A stretch of 64,000 nucleotides of DNA, taken from the NCBI GenBank assembly GCA_019321725.1, contig CM033110.1, positions 18,159,278 through 18,223,277 on the forward strand, given 5' to 3'. A model generated the notes under the pieces. That model searched no databases and had not been told where the DNA came from. It was given only the letters and a program-made list of their open reading frames with translations. Positions within the stretch are counted from its first letter, which is position 1; each line of letters starts with the position of its first letter. Positions 1-12,103 of this stretch are shown here, one piece after another. Position numbers and translations under genes: made by a program. Origin of the DNA: Paulownia fortunei. Its lineage: Eukaryota; Streptophyta; Magnoliopsida; Lamiales; Paulowniaceae.

Positions 1-2480
1 AGACCTAACTAAACAATCTCAAATTGAACATGATTAAATAAAGTGAAATAACTTCTTTAATATTGGAAATTAGATCAATTTTAGGATTTTTGATCCTGTA
101 TTCATATTTGACTTCAATGTTAATTCTTCATTTAGGTGAAATTTAGTTTTTTAATTGGATTGAAATTTGTTTTAGATACGAATATCCGTTTCAAAACAAG
201 GAAATGAATAAATTTTAAATACATGTTTATAGTTCGATCAAAATAGGTTTATAGACTGATTTCGTTATGCATGATAATATCTGATCTACTATATAATTTA
301 TATATAAATATGCGATTTATATGTTTCATATTAATTATTTGAATATGTGCGAATATCAATATAAAAATTAATAATCTTATAACATTTAACATTCTGCAGA
401 AAAATACAACTTAGCTCAACCCTAGGAGTAGTAGCAGCAGCACTGGAATTGAACTTAGAATCCAGTTCAACATCAGATTGGCTCTTGCAATGCACCAACA
501 CTTTATAATATGCGAAGCAGAAACATTGAAGCAGTAGTCAAATAAAATGATGACAAGGGTGGTTTTTAGTCAAAGTTATAATAATAGATTGATTTCTTCA
601 TCCAAAGACTGCTAATTAGTGGCAGACACTGTACTACATTTGACGAATCAAAGGAAGCACTCATTAGCATGATTTAATAAACTTGTCTACCCTTTTGTTT
701 CTTCAATTTATCATCACTACTTGATTGCTGATTAAGACACTAATCCCAATTATGCATCTATAATAAATAAAAATTCTGTTCTAATGAACTTTTTTGTAAA
801 TTTCTGTAGTCTATTGCAAGTGATTTTCAGTCGAGATTTCAGCAATACCATCATAGCAAATCGCAACTAGGATGATATTGATGAACCCGAAACCCTTTTT
901 CTCTTTCTGATACCAACGGGTCAAAAAAATGAATGATGGCCTCTTCAATACATGCTGATGGAGTATGAGTTAGTATTTGAATTGATGAATTTAAAATTAA
1001 ATAGTTTAAATTTATAATAATAATTTTAATAAATTTTAGATTTTTTAACTTTTATTTTAGACATCGTGATAAATTTTGATATCCACTGGGATTTTTTTTT
1101 TTCAAATTTAATTTTTGTTTTAATCCAAACACAATTTTATTGATTTTTTTAATAATTTTTGCAGGTGCATGTGTTGAGGGAGAATACTGCTGTCATTTCA
1201 GATGAACTTACGTGCTCACTCTCTTGTCTTCTTCTAACAGACCCCAGATATCATCTTTCTTTTTAATTTTCTCAGTACTTAATCTTGTAGTATTCTGATC
1301 AACTGCCCTGAATTTTGTTTTAATACACCTGTACTTTGATCCACGTGATAATCAACATTATTTGAACTTTGGAGAATCCTCAGCTTTCTGTCATTCTTTT
1401 TGTTTTAACTTTCAAGAGCTTTTCTTTTTTAATACAATAAAGAGTTAATTACAAAAACATGAGAGGTTTGGTTTATTTATAGAAATTATTTTTTTAAAAT
1501 TTAGAATTATAAATATTATTTTTAATATTTATTTTTATTTTACAAATTGCACTGGCCATCTATAGTCATTAGGAAAAATACTTATGTCAGTTAAAAATAG
1601 TTGAGGAACCAATTTTGCCTTTATAATAATATTTGAAACAAAAATGTATTTGAAGCTATTTGTAATGTTTTTAATTTCTTTAGATGTAATTGTTACAATC
1701 TTATATCATTACATGTGGCCATTTGAACAAATTCCTTTTTGCATATTTCGTCATAAATTTTTTTGATATTTTTTTTGTTAGAATGGACTTATTTTATTGT
1801 TTTTAATCTTCTAAATATATCATTACAATAAGAGAGTAATTTTTTATATTCCTTTTGTATATTTTTTATGATTTTTATTTTTTGTTGTAAAAAATGGACT
1901 TAGTTTTTGTTGAAATTAATCCTCTAAATATACCACAACAATAATGATATTACATTGAGCATATTAGGAAAAATTGAAGCAATTTGTGAACATATTACAG
2001 TTACTCCCCTCAAGATACCAGAAACTTACAAAAGTACCCATTACATAGAACAATTTAAAAAAAATAATTTGTGAACAATACACTTACCCCATTTAGGATG
2101 CTAATAATTTAAAAAAATACCCACTAGTTTATCGTTCGATCGCAAAAATACCTACCAGTCATTAAAATACAGTTATCATAGACCACTTTCTTTACTAACT
2201 GTGGAATGCCCTATACAAATATGCCTATAATCCCCAAAAATATATGGGCATCAAAGAATGTATGGCAATATGTTCACAATTAAAATTCCAATTCAAAAAC
2301 TGAATCTTTGTTCATAATAGAAAGTAAATCTTATTGGGTGGCAGGAGATCCATCTTGACTACCCAAAACTTTGGCCTATCTTTTAACTGCTCTCAATATT
2401 CCTGTCAAAGAGGTGTTGCATCCACTTCAAATCTCTTTTGAAAGTAGAAAAATAACTCAATAACTTGATAAAATATGCTA
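1..2480. other. gene-free AT-rich stretch at left edge
   Basis: No coding region with recognisable protein similarity or a convincing splice pattern is visible on either strand. The stretch is AT-rich with long T and A runs. From about 1440 to 2200 the wording (loss of a coding signal, repeated phrases around TTAATTACAAAAAC and ACTTACCCCATTTAGG) resembles decayed terminal regions of Mutator-like or other inverted-repeat elements, which fits the transposase relic that follows, but I could not define matching ends. Confidence 0.5.
1735..1960. repeat. diverged tandem duplication, about 110 bp unit
   Basis: Two neighbouring segments, about 1735-1845 and 1855-1960, share an ordered set of words: a T-rich run, AATGGACTTA, a second T-rich run, CTAAATATA and ACAATAA. 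The copies differ by many substitutions and small gaps, so the duplication is old. It lies in the AT-rich flank of the transposase relic. Confidence 0.45.
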
Positions 2481-2489
2481 AATGTGTAA

Positions 2490-5350
2490 TAATATTGCTA
2501 GGAACAAAGATAATGTTTTTGCTGCCTATCTCAGTATGAAACTGGTGCAGGTTTTCTTACTGTGGCCAAAAACCCCACATCTAAGAGAGTTTGATCTCTT
2601 ACTCTTTATGGAATTTTATGCTTCTCCTACCTCTCATCTCCTGTTCTTCTTGGGCCTACTTGGCAACCTTCTGATAGGTGGAAGAAACAATTTTGCAGGG
2701 TGAGGATCCAAATTAAAAAGGCCAAAATGCAAGGTTTGGAATTGAATAAATGACCTCACTGTATGCCTTGGAAGTACTTAGATATATAAAAACTTATGTT
2801 TGTGTACAGCTCAAGTGAGTCTATTTTATGGGCTATCCCTAATATAACATGTCTGTAAAGAATTCCAAAGATATCCCACTCCCTATAATCACAAGTTCTA
2901 GTAAGGTTTACAATATAGTGCAAAACTTGATCTTTCCCTTGGAACTCCAATGCACTACAAATTGTCAAATGACACCTAATAGATTCTTCCTTCATACCAT
3001 TCAGTTTAGTAACAATATTATCATAGACAACGTTAGTCCAACTTAATTACGCTCATTCTGCTCATCAACTTTGTTTGAAGCCCATCTAAAAGTATTATAA
3101 TGGGTTTAGACCTAAGTTCACTAATCCAATGTTTGAAGGACTTTGAGATGATGTATGTAACATGATTGTTTTTCAACCTAACATCAAATGAATGCCTAGC
3201 TCATAGTGAAACAGAAACGTTCATCAACCATTGGTAAGCAGTAACCCTGTGCTCTTTTATCCTTGCTATTGCCCAATTAAAACCTTGTGCAATCTTGTAC
3301 CTAACAACACCTAGAAGTGTTTTTTAACCAAAACTCCTACAAACTGCTGTCTGAAATTAGCATAGATATACCTAAAACACTTTCTATTGATGGCATTGTG
3401 AGCTAGCCATTTATTGCCTCTATTAGTCCCTACATTGAAAGATAAACAGAAAAGTAAATTTAAGTCAGTTGAATAAAACAAAACAAAAAACACCTTCACC
3501 ATTCTTGCAGTCTAACATCAAGCCCTGAGGTTTGGATTAACACATTAAACAACTTTTGTAGTGTAACTTCATTAACTTTGTACTTTGCAAAGATTACATT
3601 TACCCCATTTAGGTTTACATCGACAAAATTTAACACACTTGAGATTTGAATTGATATTTTATACCACATATTGAAGTTTGAATTATCATTACACCAACCC
3701 TTTTGAGATATTTCATTGAATAACAAAAAATGCATTATAAACATGCAGGAACTCTAGAAAATATAAAATTACACTATACCTTTTGCATGTTAGTCATAAA
3801 GGTCCATGATCATTGTTGAATCCTCCAATCATGTCATCCAGGCACCAAAAGAAATATCCCCAACTATCTTTACATTCACTTTCAACCACAACAAATGCAA
3901 ATGGGGATAATTTCCATTTAGCCTAACAACAGCTAACAAATTTCCTCCATAGGGCCCTTTGAGGTGGCATCCATCAAACCTTAAAGAGGGACTACAATCA
4001 TAAAGAAAACCTTCCCTCAAAGACTTTAAGCCCATTAAGACCCTCTTAAAAGTAGGTGTGAATGGCATTCAACTAGTTTCTATACCATCACCCCTCATTA
4101 TCCTCTCCTTCAACAACCTTTCGATATTGAAGCTAACAATTAATCCAGGGTTACTCCTTATCACCATCTTAGCAATAAGCAAGAAGTTGAGAAAATAGCT
4201 TAATATGGTTGCCCTCAATAGCATCAATTGCTTTCTTTTTTGCTATATTCTACTTTATATAAGGTGGAGAAACTCCATATCTTGTAAACTCATTTCTCAA
4301 TCATTTGGGCCTCATACTTGGGAACTAGTCTCTTTCAAATGACAATTATGATCCAGGACACAAGTCTTGATGGCAAATGTAACTCCATCTAGCAAAGTAG
4401 AGCATGAATTCTCCATGGGCATTCCTTTGTACCACAATGAACACTCACCCCTACCTTCCTATATTTATCTTTCTTAATATCAAATTCTACCCTGATCACA
4501 TATTTCCAGAAGGCCTTTCGAAAGGCATAGACATTTGAAAACAACATCCTTTTTTCAAGCTCAATCTTAACAACAGGATTGTCAGACGCAATGAATTCAT
4601 CCATATTCACAGCAACAACACCCATTGGATCATTGGTAAAGTCCTTACGAGACCAGTTCTCATCATATTGATAATCTGATTATTGTGACTTACTCTCATA
4701 TCCTTTGAAGTCAAAGTCCTCACAGTCAACCCCATCTTCATTTTTCTCATTACTATTATCTTCCTCATGAGCCTCCTTACCATTATTGTCATCCCCTTCT
4801 ACTTCTTCCACTCTAAGACTATAATTTTCCTCCTCATTACCCTCACTAGTTTCCTCACTATGCTCCCTACCAATTTTCTCTACTACTACCACACCAATTT
4901 CTCAGCATCTCCCTCCCCAATTTTCACCACATTTCTCTCACCAGTTTGTTCCATAGCTCTCTCACTAGTTTGTTACACAGCTCCCTCACCAGTTTGCTCC
5001 CAAGCTTTCTCACCAGTTTGATCTCCACCTCCATCTACAATTAGCTCACCATCTCTCTCCTTATCAAAGGCATCCACAATTAATCTTTGAAATAACCTAA
5101 CAACAATAGGAAATGCAGCTACATTTTACACTTACAAATTGATTTCCTTCACATGACTATCAAACCTAAACATGGCTCTCACACATCTGCCATCATCATT
5201 CATATTCATTCTATCCTTTTTATCCATTTATTCCAAAATTGCAATTGGATACAACTAACAAATTTGATCAAGTTGAAATATGCATCACCAGATTATCATT
5301 CAACAAAATTTTTCATAAAGATACCCATTAGAATCAACATTTGGTAACTT
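2490..5350 (-). mobile_element. decayed Mutator-like (MULE/MuDR) transposase
   Basis: Read on the minus strand, the domains of a MuDR-type transposase appear in the right order but in several frames with stops. About 4700-5030 is an acidic N-terminal region. 4389-4625 is the MuDR N-terminal domain ending in CPWRIHA. 3829-4068 is the start of the DDE core, with FDGCHLKGPYGG carrying the first catalytic Asp. 3060-3430 encodes helical core matches (RYIYANFRQQF, WARHSFD, LKNNH). 2756-2995 is a degraded SWIM zinc finger (CDYREWDIFGILYRHV). 2530-2680 holds SRPKKNRR and a zinc knuckle whose first Cys is lost (CGVFGHSKKTC). About 3490-3720 looks inserted. Known for the family: cut-and-paste transposition. 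The copy is inactive. I did not find the terminal inverted repeats. Confidence 0.85.
4895..5030 (-). repeat. 24-bp tandem repeats encoding an 8-residue motif
   Basis: Minus strand: five successive 24-bp units translate to an 8-residue motif of the form G-E-x-A-x-E-Q-T (GEKAWEQT, GEGAV-stop-QT, SERAMEQT, GERNVVKI, GEGDAEKL). They sit in the acidic N-terminal part of the Mutator-like transposase. One unit contains a stop codon, in keeping with decay. Confidence 0.65.
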
Positions 5351-5599
5351 GAATTTATAGCCACACAATAGTGCACAATAATGTCATATAACTGAGACCA
5401 CATCCATATAAGAAAATAAGTACAATTTATAAAATAAATATTAAAATGAGAGAATAGTTATGCGCTATCATTACTGTGATTTGTCATACATTACTGTGAT
5501 CCTTTCATGATTTGTCATGCATTACATTTAGCCGCTTCTGGGTAACTCTAAATGACAACAGTGTAACCTAATGTTTTTCATATTAACATTACAACCTAA

Positions 5600-5955
5600 A
5601 AACCCTAAATCACTAGTATATCGTCAAGGTTTTGGGATTTTTCAACAAAAACTCTAAGAAATTCTCCAATTTGAAATGGTTATAAAACTGATAAAATTGA
5701 TCCTTTTACAACACCATTACCACCAACACATACATTCATTATATTTACTTACAAATCACAATAGAGTGGCATTAATTTTTCTATACATAACTCCCAAAGG
5801 CAAGTCGTAATCAGTGGTATATTATTAAAACTTTGGGATTTTACAACAAAAGTTCTGCTCAGTGAACATGCTAGAAATAAAATATTTATAAAGCTTATAA
5901 AAATTGCTCCTTCTAAAAAACTCCCAAACAAATACACAGGAACATACATGAAGGA
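5600..5955. repeat. diverged tandem duplication, about 150 bp unit
   Basis: Segments about 5606-5745 and 5800-5952 share, in order, a TTTGGGATTTT core followed by CAACAAAA, then ATAAA..CT.ATAAAA.TTG.TCCTT, an ACACC/ACTCCC block, and ACATACAT. They lie upstream of the transposase coding region on its strand and may be subterminal element sequence. Confidence 0.45.
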
Positions 5956-5959
5956 CAAC

Positions 5960-7100
5960 TAACACCTAAATACTTTCTTGGCAAGGCCATTGGGTGGATG
6001 AAGTACTTTGTTGTTTTTTAACAATGGGGTTGGAGTTGTGTTGTGAGAGAATGGGAGGAACCGTGAGAAGGTGTTTATAGGGGCCAAAATACTGAGGTAC
6101 AAAATTATCCATTTATATTTATATTTTTCAATAGCCTTTTTTTTTATCAACTTTTCGTCAATGGCAAAAAGGATTTTTCACAACTTCCTTTAATTGTTTC
6201 GGACGCCCAATGGGAGAGGAGGGGGGGGGGGGGGGGGGGCAGTATTTATAATTATAAACTCAAAACAAAAAATTCTGTAAAAAGGAAAAACTTCATGGTG
6301 ATTTTTGTTATTAACCCTAAAATAAAATTGAAGACGTAAACTTGCGAGCGAATAACTCTGTATTGGAAAAGGGAATACAAGCATACAACTCCCTTCTCTT
6401 TGGTTACTGCGAGTAGGAAGGGAGTATCAAGTAAAAGCATGAAGAACCGATTTGGTGGAATTGATATTAAATCAATTACAAGAAGTATATGTATATTTTG
6501 TAATTAATTCATCGCAACAGGTATAATACTAGCCACAAAAAGATAATTGTCCGTAATCAAAGTGCTTGTAACGAAAATTTATCTACTTTGTGCCACACAT
6601 ATTCAATCTCAATCAAAGCATTGGGATTTGGAGCACTATTATAGCTTGAACTTGATTTAATTTTCGATACAAAACCATCCCAGGAACTTACGGACACAAG
6701 AAAGTTTCACACACGTTAGTCAAGTTTACAAAAAAAGGCACAGGCTAATGTTGGTGTTTAGTTAAATCTAGTTCCCAATTGCAGTCCGACTCACATCAGC
6801 ACAGTGAGCAATCGAAAAGAAAAATGGTCTAATCCATGGAACAAACTCCAGACAAGAGCCAATCAGCCAATATATGGCATGAGGTAAAGCATAAAAGAGT
6901 ATATAATTCACTAATGAAGATATGAGACGCTACAATTTCACTTTATGATTATGCACACTTGAGGTCGCATCAGATCAGGCACTGCTGTATGCTACGATTA
7001 TTACCAAAATTTTGCCCTTTTCTTATTAATTTACTGCAACCTTAACTGTAGCAGAAAAATCAATGTCCTGAGCTGGCGAATTCACTCATTGGCAGGCATA
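5960..7100. other. intergenic stretch between MULE relic and SDH1 pseudogene
   Basis: No gene is visible. It contains a 19-base G run (6221-6239) and otherwise ordinary AT-rich sequence. The part next to 7100 would be the 3' flank of the SDH1 pseudogene. Confidence 0.5.
6221..6239. repeat. poly-G tract, 19 G
   Basis: Nineteen consecutive G on the plus strand, preceded by GGGAGAGGA. Long pure G runs are rare in plant DNA and prone to slippage; the exact length in the assembly is uncertain. Confidence 0.85.
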
Positions 7101-9107
7101 CTAATATACACAAGCCTTTGGGGCGAATGATTCAACATAATCAAGCATGTTCATGTGAACTGGCCTATAGTCCAGCCGGACTTTGTCATTTTCCCAGTAT
7201 CTGCAGACCAGAGAATGAGATTTATCAACAAACATGGGCTTTGGCAAAAGCAACTTGTTGATTACAAAATATCATCATATCTCAGCATATTAATGATGTT
7301 TTCCATGCATTACATGGGACAGGTAGCTTACTTGAAGTTAAGCCAATACTCACAGGATTATAAATGGAGGTCAAATAAACCACTAATAAGAGCTTGTGAC
7401 CAGATATTGTACTCTCAATATCCAAGACAGAGAAACTGTAGAGTTCATAGGAAGTGCAAAAGTGTGGGTTCCCAGAACACCACAAGCACCAGTTCAGCAG
7501 GCTAGGGACAAATTCAAAAACAAAGGCGCATTATATCCAGCCAAAAATGTCAGGGCCTGACATATTATTAGGAATTCAGTGACAACCATAAGTTAGTTAT
7601 CCTGCATCAGACAGACAGAAGCGTGACTCTGGACTGCATTGGCTATTAAAGAAAAAATGACACAGCAGCATATGGGCCATGGGATATGCCCAGTCCATAT
7701 TAGAGAGAACAGGTTCGCAGATGCGTGCACCAGCATGTGGGGATGCCCAACTCCTACATCTATTTTCAGAAGGCTAATTACAAATGATTTGATTCCTCAT
7801 CTCTCAACAGGCCCACATATGACGCACATAATTCATCTAGAACCAATGAATTTTGTTGGCCATACAGACTGTAAATAAACCTCCTAATGATAGAGATAAA
7901 AGCTTACTCTAGTGTATGTTTCATACAGTTCTCATCATCTCTTTTCTGCAAAGGTAGACCATTACATTCAGTTATGCAAGAAAGATGAAGAAATGGTTAA
8001 AAAACTCGTGGAAAAGCATTAGAACTAACCGTAAAATCTCCACGTGCATGAGCTTCTCTACTTTCTTTCCTTGCTTCAGCAGAGTGCATGGTGATGCATG
8101 CATTAATCAAAAGGTTTTCTAACTAAACTGTTTCTATCAAGTCTGAGTTCCATACAAAAAGTTAAAAGCAGGGAACAAACAAGCAAAGCAATAACATTAA
8201 TGATACACAACTTGCAAAAGCATTTTTCGGGGAAAAGAAAAGCTACCACATCAAGCTTCTGTCTGTCAACTTCACATCATGAAAACTCTCCCATGCTTTA
8301 TCAATCAACTGACAACCTTAAAGAGAATGAAACAACTAATGAGAAAAAGGAGTTAAATATTGCTGTCAGGGAGCTGACGTATGCGTGAAACTGGAAAAGT
8401 GAGATCCTATTGCATACCTTCCTCAAGTGTTTCCTGTGTCCGGAACACAGCAGCATTGTTTTGCATTATCCGTTGCATGTTCAACCGGATTTTTGAGGTG
8501 GGAAGGGAACCATTAGAGTTCCTAAGTTTGTCCAACCATGTGATAATCTTCTCTCCAGCATCTTTTTCTAGTGGCTTTTGTTTCTCTCCTGCAGCATTCA
8601 AAGTGATTTTATCTCAGAATCGTAGTACAAGGACCATAAGGTAGCCGATCACTGGATCAATAAACATTTGGGCACCCTATGGATCTCTGCAACCATGTTA
8701 GCACAAACCCGACCAAAAACAACAATGTCAAGAAGTGAATTTGCTCCAAGCCTATTGGCACCGTGAACAGATGCACAAGCAACAAATAATCCAGGAACCA
8801 CAGCATCAGGATCACCACCTTTGATGCTAACCACCTGTCACAAGAACGAAAAACTTAAGAAAAAGAAATCAAATTTTTTTTATCATCTACTCAATAACTA
8901 TATGTCAATTCTACCTCTCCATGATGATTCCTCGGAATTCCACCCATGTTAGAATGGACAGTTAGTAAGAAAGGGATTGGTTCCTTTGTAACATCATCAC
9001 CAGCAAAATGGCTGCAGTTTCAGAAATACCAGGAGGTCTTTCCTTAAGGACCTCAAGAGGCAAGTGATTCAAGTGAAGGTAGATTGATCTTTCAAGGGTC
9101 CTATTGA

Positions 9108-9845
9108 AAGCCAAGAATAATGTCATATTCATGGTAACAATCATGGAATTCAAGAGGTATAAAATCTTTTTCTTCAATCAATGTATCTTTCCATTTCTCT
9201 GAACTACCAAATCCCTACAAAACCAAGTAGCATTCTTCCTGATTTACCAACCATGCAAAATCATATATCATCATTTCTGGTTCTCTGAACAGACAGAGAA
9301 CACTCCCATGGTAAAGAAGTCTCATGACAAAATACAGTACCAATGTCTACATCTGTGACCTGATATATTTTTTTGTGATTTTTTTAGCTGATGCAGACTG
9401 AGAACGTTGTTTTTGCCAAACCCATTTCCTAAACTCCTCACCCCACTCAGCTGCCCGCCCACTTCCACCTAGAAAAGAATTAATCACACTAACGTAAAAA
9501 GAAGAAATGACAAAAGTAGATATGAGAAAAAAATATCTCAAAAAATGAAAAAAGGAAAAAGAGCAGCAGAAGAAAGAGATGTCCATCACAACCACCACAA
9601 AAATCAGATATGCACTTGCAACCCACTTCAAAGAAAAAGGCAATCACCACAAACTCAGATGTAAGTGACAGCCTTTAACATGGAAACAGGAATCTGGGTT
9701 CTCAAGTAGCAGCATATGAACTTACCACCCACAAATTTGTCCAACAACTCGGTAACTACATACAGTGGTAAGTGATAGCCTTCAGTAGCACCCAGGGCTC
9801 CTAAATGGGCACTTGGTACCAACACAAAATCAACTGGCTTTGCTT
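9108..9845 (-). other. unidentified coding-like fragment inside an SDH1 pseudogene intron
   Basis: Within the intron between 9100 and 10087 the minus strand reads like protein. About 9726-9845 gives PVDFVLVPSAHLGALG followed by ATEGYHLPLYVVTELLDKF, ending at a GTAAGT donor. 9468 downward, after a CTTTTCTAG acceptor, gives SGRAAEWGEEFRKWVWQKQR and SQSASAKKITKKYI, joining in phase. About 9280-9355 gives DIGTVFCHETSLPWECSLSV in another frame, and 9108-9215 gives FGSSEKWKDTLIEEKDFIPL then EFHDCYHEYDII. The pieces need frame changes and pass stops, so it looks like a decayed gene fragment. I do not recognise the family. It is not part of any SDH1 protein I know. Confidence 0.45.
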
Positions 9846-11778
9846 GTTAATCAAGTAAAAGATTTAATGGGTAATTTCAATTTGATGAGGATTGCTTTTG
9901 AGCCTCTGCTTTATTAGGTAAAAAGAATAAGTACTCTGTCATAGTCATGAGTAGACTCTGATCTCAGGAGAATCAACATCAGGTAGTTTTTGGAACCATA
10001 TGGGAGATGACGTAAGCAGAAGTGCATAGATGACTGTAATCAAATTTCAATTGACAAGATTTTCCTGCACATCAAAGATTACATACCAACACCACGCCCT
10101 TCTCGGATCTCCATGGTCATAGATCTTGATACAACATCTCTAGATGCAAGATCCTTAGCTGTTGGGGCATACCGCTCCATGAATCCTTCACCTTCACTAT
10201 TCCTAAGAATACCACCTTCACCACGGGACACTGACCATGGTCAAATGAATGAGGAATATAAATAAGGTGAAAAGGCTGAGAAGAGAAGAAAATTCTATAT
10301 CACATGAAGAAGAAGAAATACAAGTCAAACCAAAGTAAAATGGTTCAAACCTTCAGTGATGAGACACCCAGCACCATATGCGCCCGACGGATGAAACTGA
10401 ACAAACTCAAGATCCTACAAGAAGAAATCGGCACTATTAGCACCAGAACAATTCACTTCTTCAAATGAAGCTCACTTCCAATACCCCTTACGCCAAGATG
10501 GTGGTAGTTATTTATATTATATAGACCTCGAGTGGCAGCCCTGCATGAGCAACCATAGCATTGCCATCCCCGGTGCAAGTGTAAGCAGAGGTTGCAGAAA
10601 AGTATGCTCTACCATAACCCTGAAGTAACATCAGAACAAGCAATTTTTCTCAGGCGATAACAGGCAAATATTAGCAAAATCATTTGACAAGCACAACTTA
10701 TTTAAGCCTAAATATGCTTCAATTTAAATGGTTACCCCAGTAGCCAGAATTGTAGAGGCAGCAAGGAACCGGTGCAAGGTGCCATCCTCCATATTTAAGG
10801 CAATTACACCTTGGAAGCTACCTGATATCAATAAACAAATATAGGCCAGATATTTAGGCACAATAAATGGACAAATATGTGTTCTAATTCATGTCAATTG
10901 TTTAAGCTGGATATCAAGAAGTTCCACTAAATTATGAAGTCTAGAAGTTCCATATACCTACCGGTATACTTTAATTTAGTGAATTATAGAGGAAACAAAA
11001 TATAACTTATACAATGCAATAAAAATAGATAAATATGGGAGTTATCCAGCAGGCATTTCAGGCATATGGCAGGGATGGGTAAAAAGGAAGGATCGGAACT
11101 AAAACAAATGTAGAAGGGAATCTGGGAAAGGATACCGTCATTGCCCATGAGCAAATCAAGGGCAAAGTACTCCACAAAAAATTGTGTGTTATGTTTCATA
11201 GCCTGGCCATATAGAGTATGCAACAAAGCATGCCCAGTTCGATCAGCAGCACACGAACAACGATATGCTTGTCCACCAATAGAATATAGAGATATCCTAA
11301 TCAAACAAATTCTGTAAAACTCCTGTACTGTGTTTCCACTAAAAATTTGACAAACCTTTTCCAAAGTTGAGGCTTTGACCACCAAATGCACGTTGATATA
11401 TCTTTCCATCTTCAGTCTGCAAAAATGGTAACCCATAATTTTCAAGCTCTATAACTGCTTTTGGTGCTTCCCTACACATGTACTGAATGGAATCCTGGTC
11501 ACCTACGAAACGTAATGGGAGTACGCATAAAGATAAATGAAGTGGAAGAACCTAGAAGCTATTAATCATCTGGCATGGAGACTATATTATGCAAATTTGA
11601 AAACTTGCCAAGCTAAATTCATATGTTTTATGAATGATGGTGAACGTCATAACTAAAAGAACTACCTGCACTCAACTGATACAAGGTAAAAGAATATATT
11701 AATAGAATAGTAATCGTCAATGTTCGTTGTACATTCTCTTTTTTAACAAAGGGATTCCCAAAGCCAACTCTATTTGAA

Positions 11779-12103
11779 CTAGGGCTAAAAACAAACCAAA
11801 CTACTTGATGCCCGACTCTAGCTTGATCATTAAAAGTTCGTTTGAGGTCGATTTGTTAGCTTAACATACCAAACTTGAACATATTATTTCGTTCAATAAG
11901 ATCTGAAACTCGGCTCGAGCTCAACTCGATGAATAAAAAAATAAAAAAATGTGCAAAAAGATCAAGTTACTCGACCTCGATTTGTATTCGATTCGATTAA
12001 AATTCATTCAAATTCGACTCGATTAACAATCAAACCTAGCTCAAACAAGTTTTTTAAGATTGATGAGTAGCGTGTTCGCCTCGACTTTATTCGTTTACGC
12101 CCC
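11779..12103. mobile_element. hAT-like MITE, 325 bp, 8-bp target duplication
   Basis: The element is flanked on both sides by TATTTGAA (11771-11778 and 12104-12111), the 8-bp duplication expected of hAT insertions. The ends are imperfect inverted repeats: CTAGGGCTAAAAACAAAC at the left and, read inward from the right, GGGGCGTAAACGAATAAAG. The inside is rich in ATTCGACTCGATTAA-type words. Truncated relatives lie near 29975-30256, 41030-41345 and 58690-58885. It sits inside an intron of the SDH1 pseudogene. Confidence 0.75.

Noticed and set aside
8418..8834. Intact C-terminal half of succinate dehydrogenase as a functional short gene
   Set aside because: Although individual exons are well kept, the GEAA deletion, the missing following exon and the W-to-C and stop changes in the last exons rule out a working protein.
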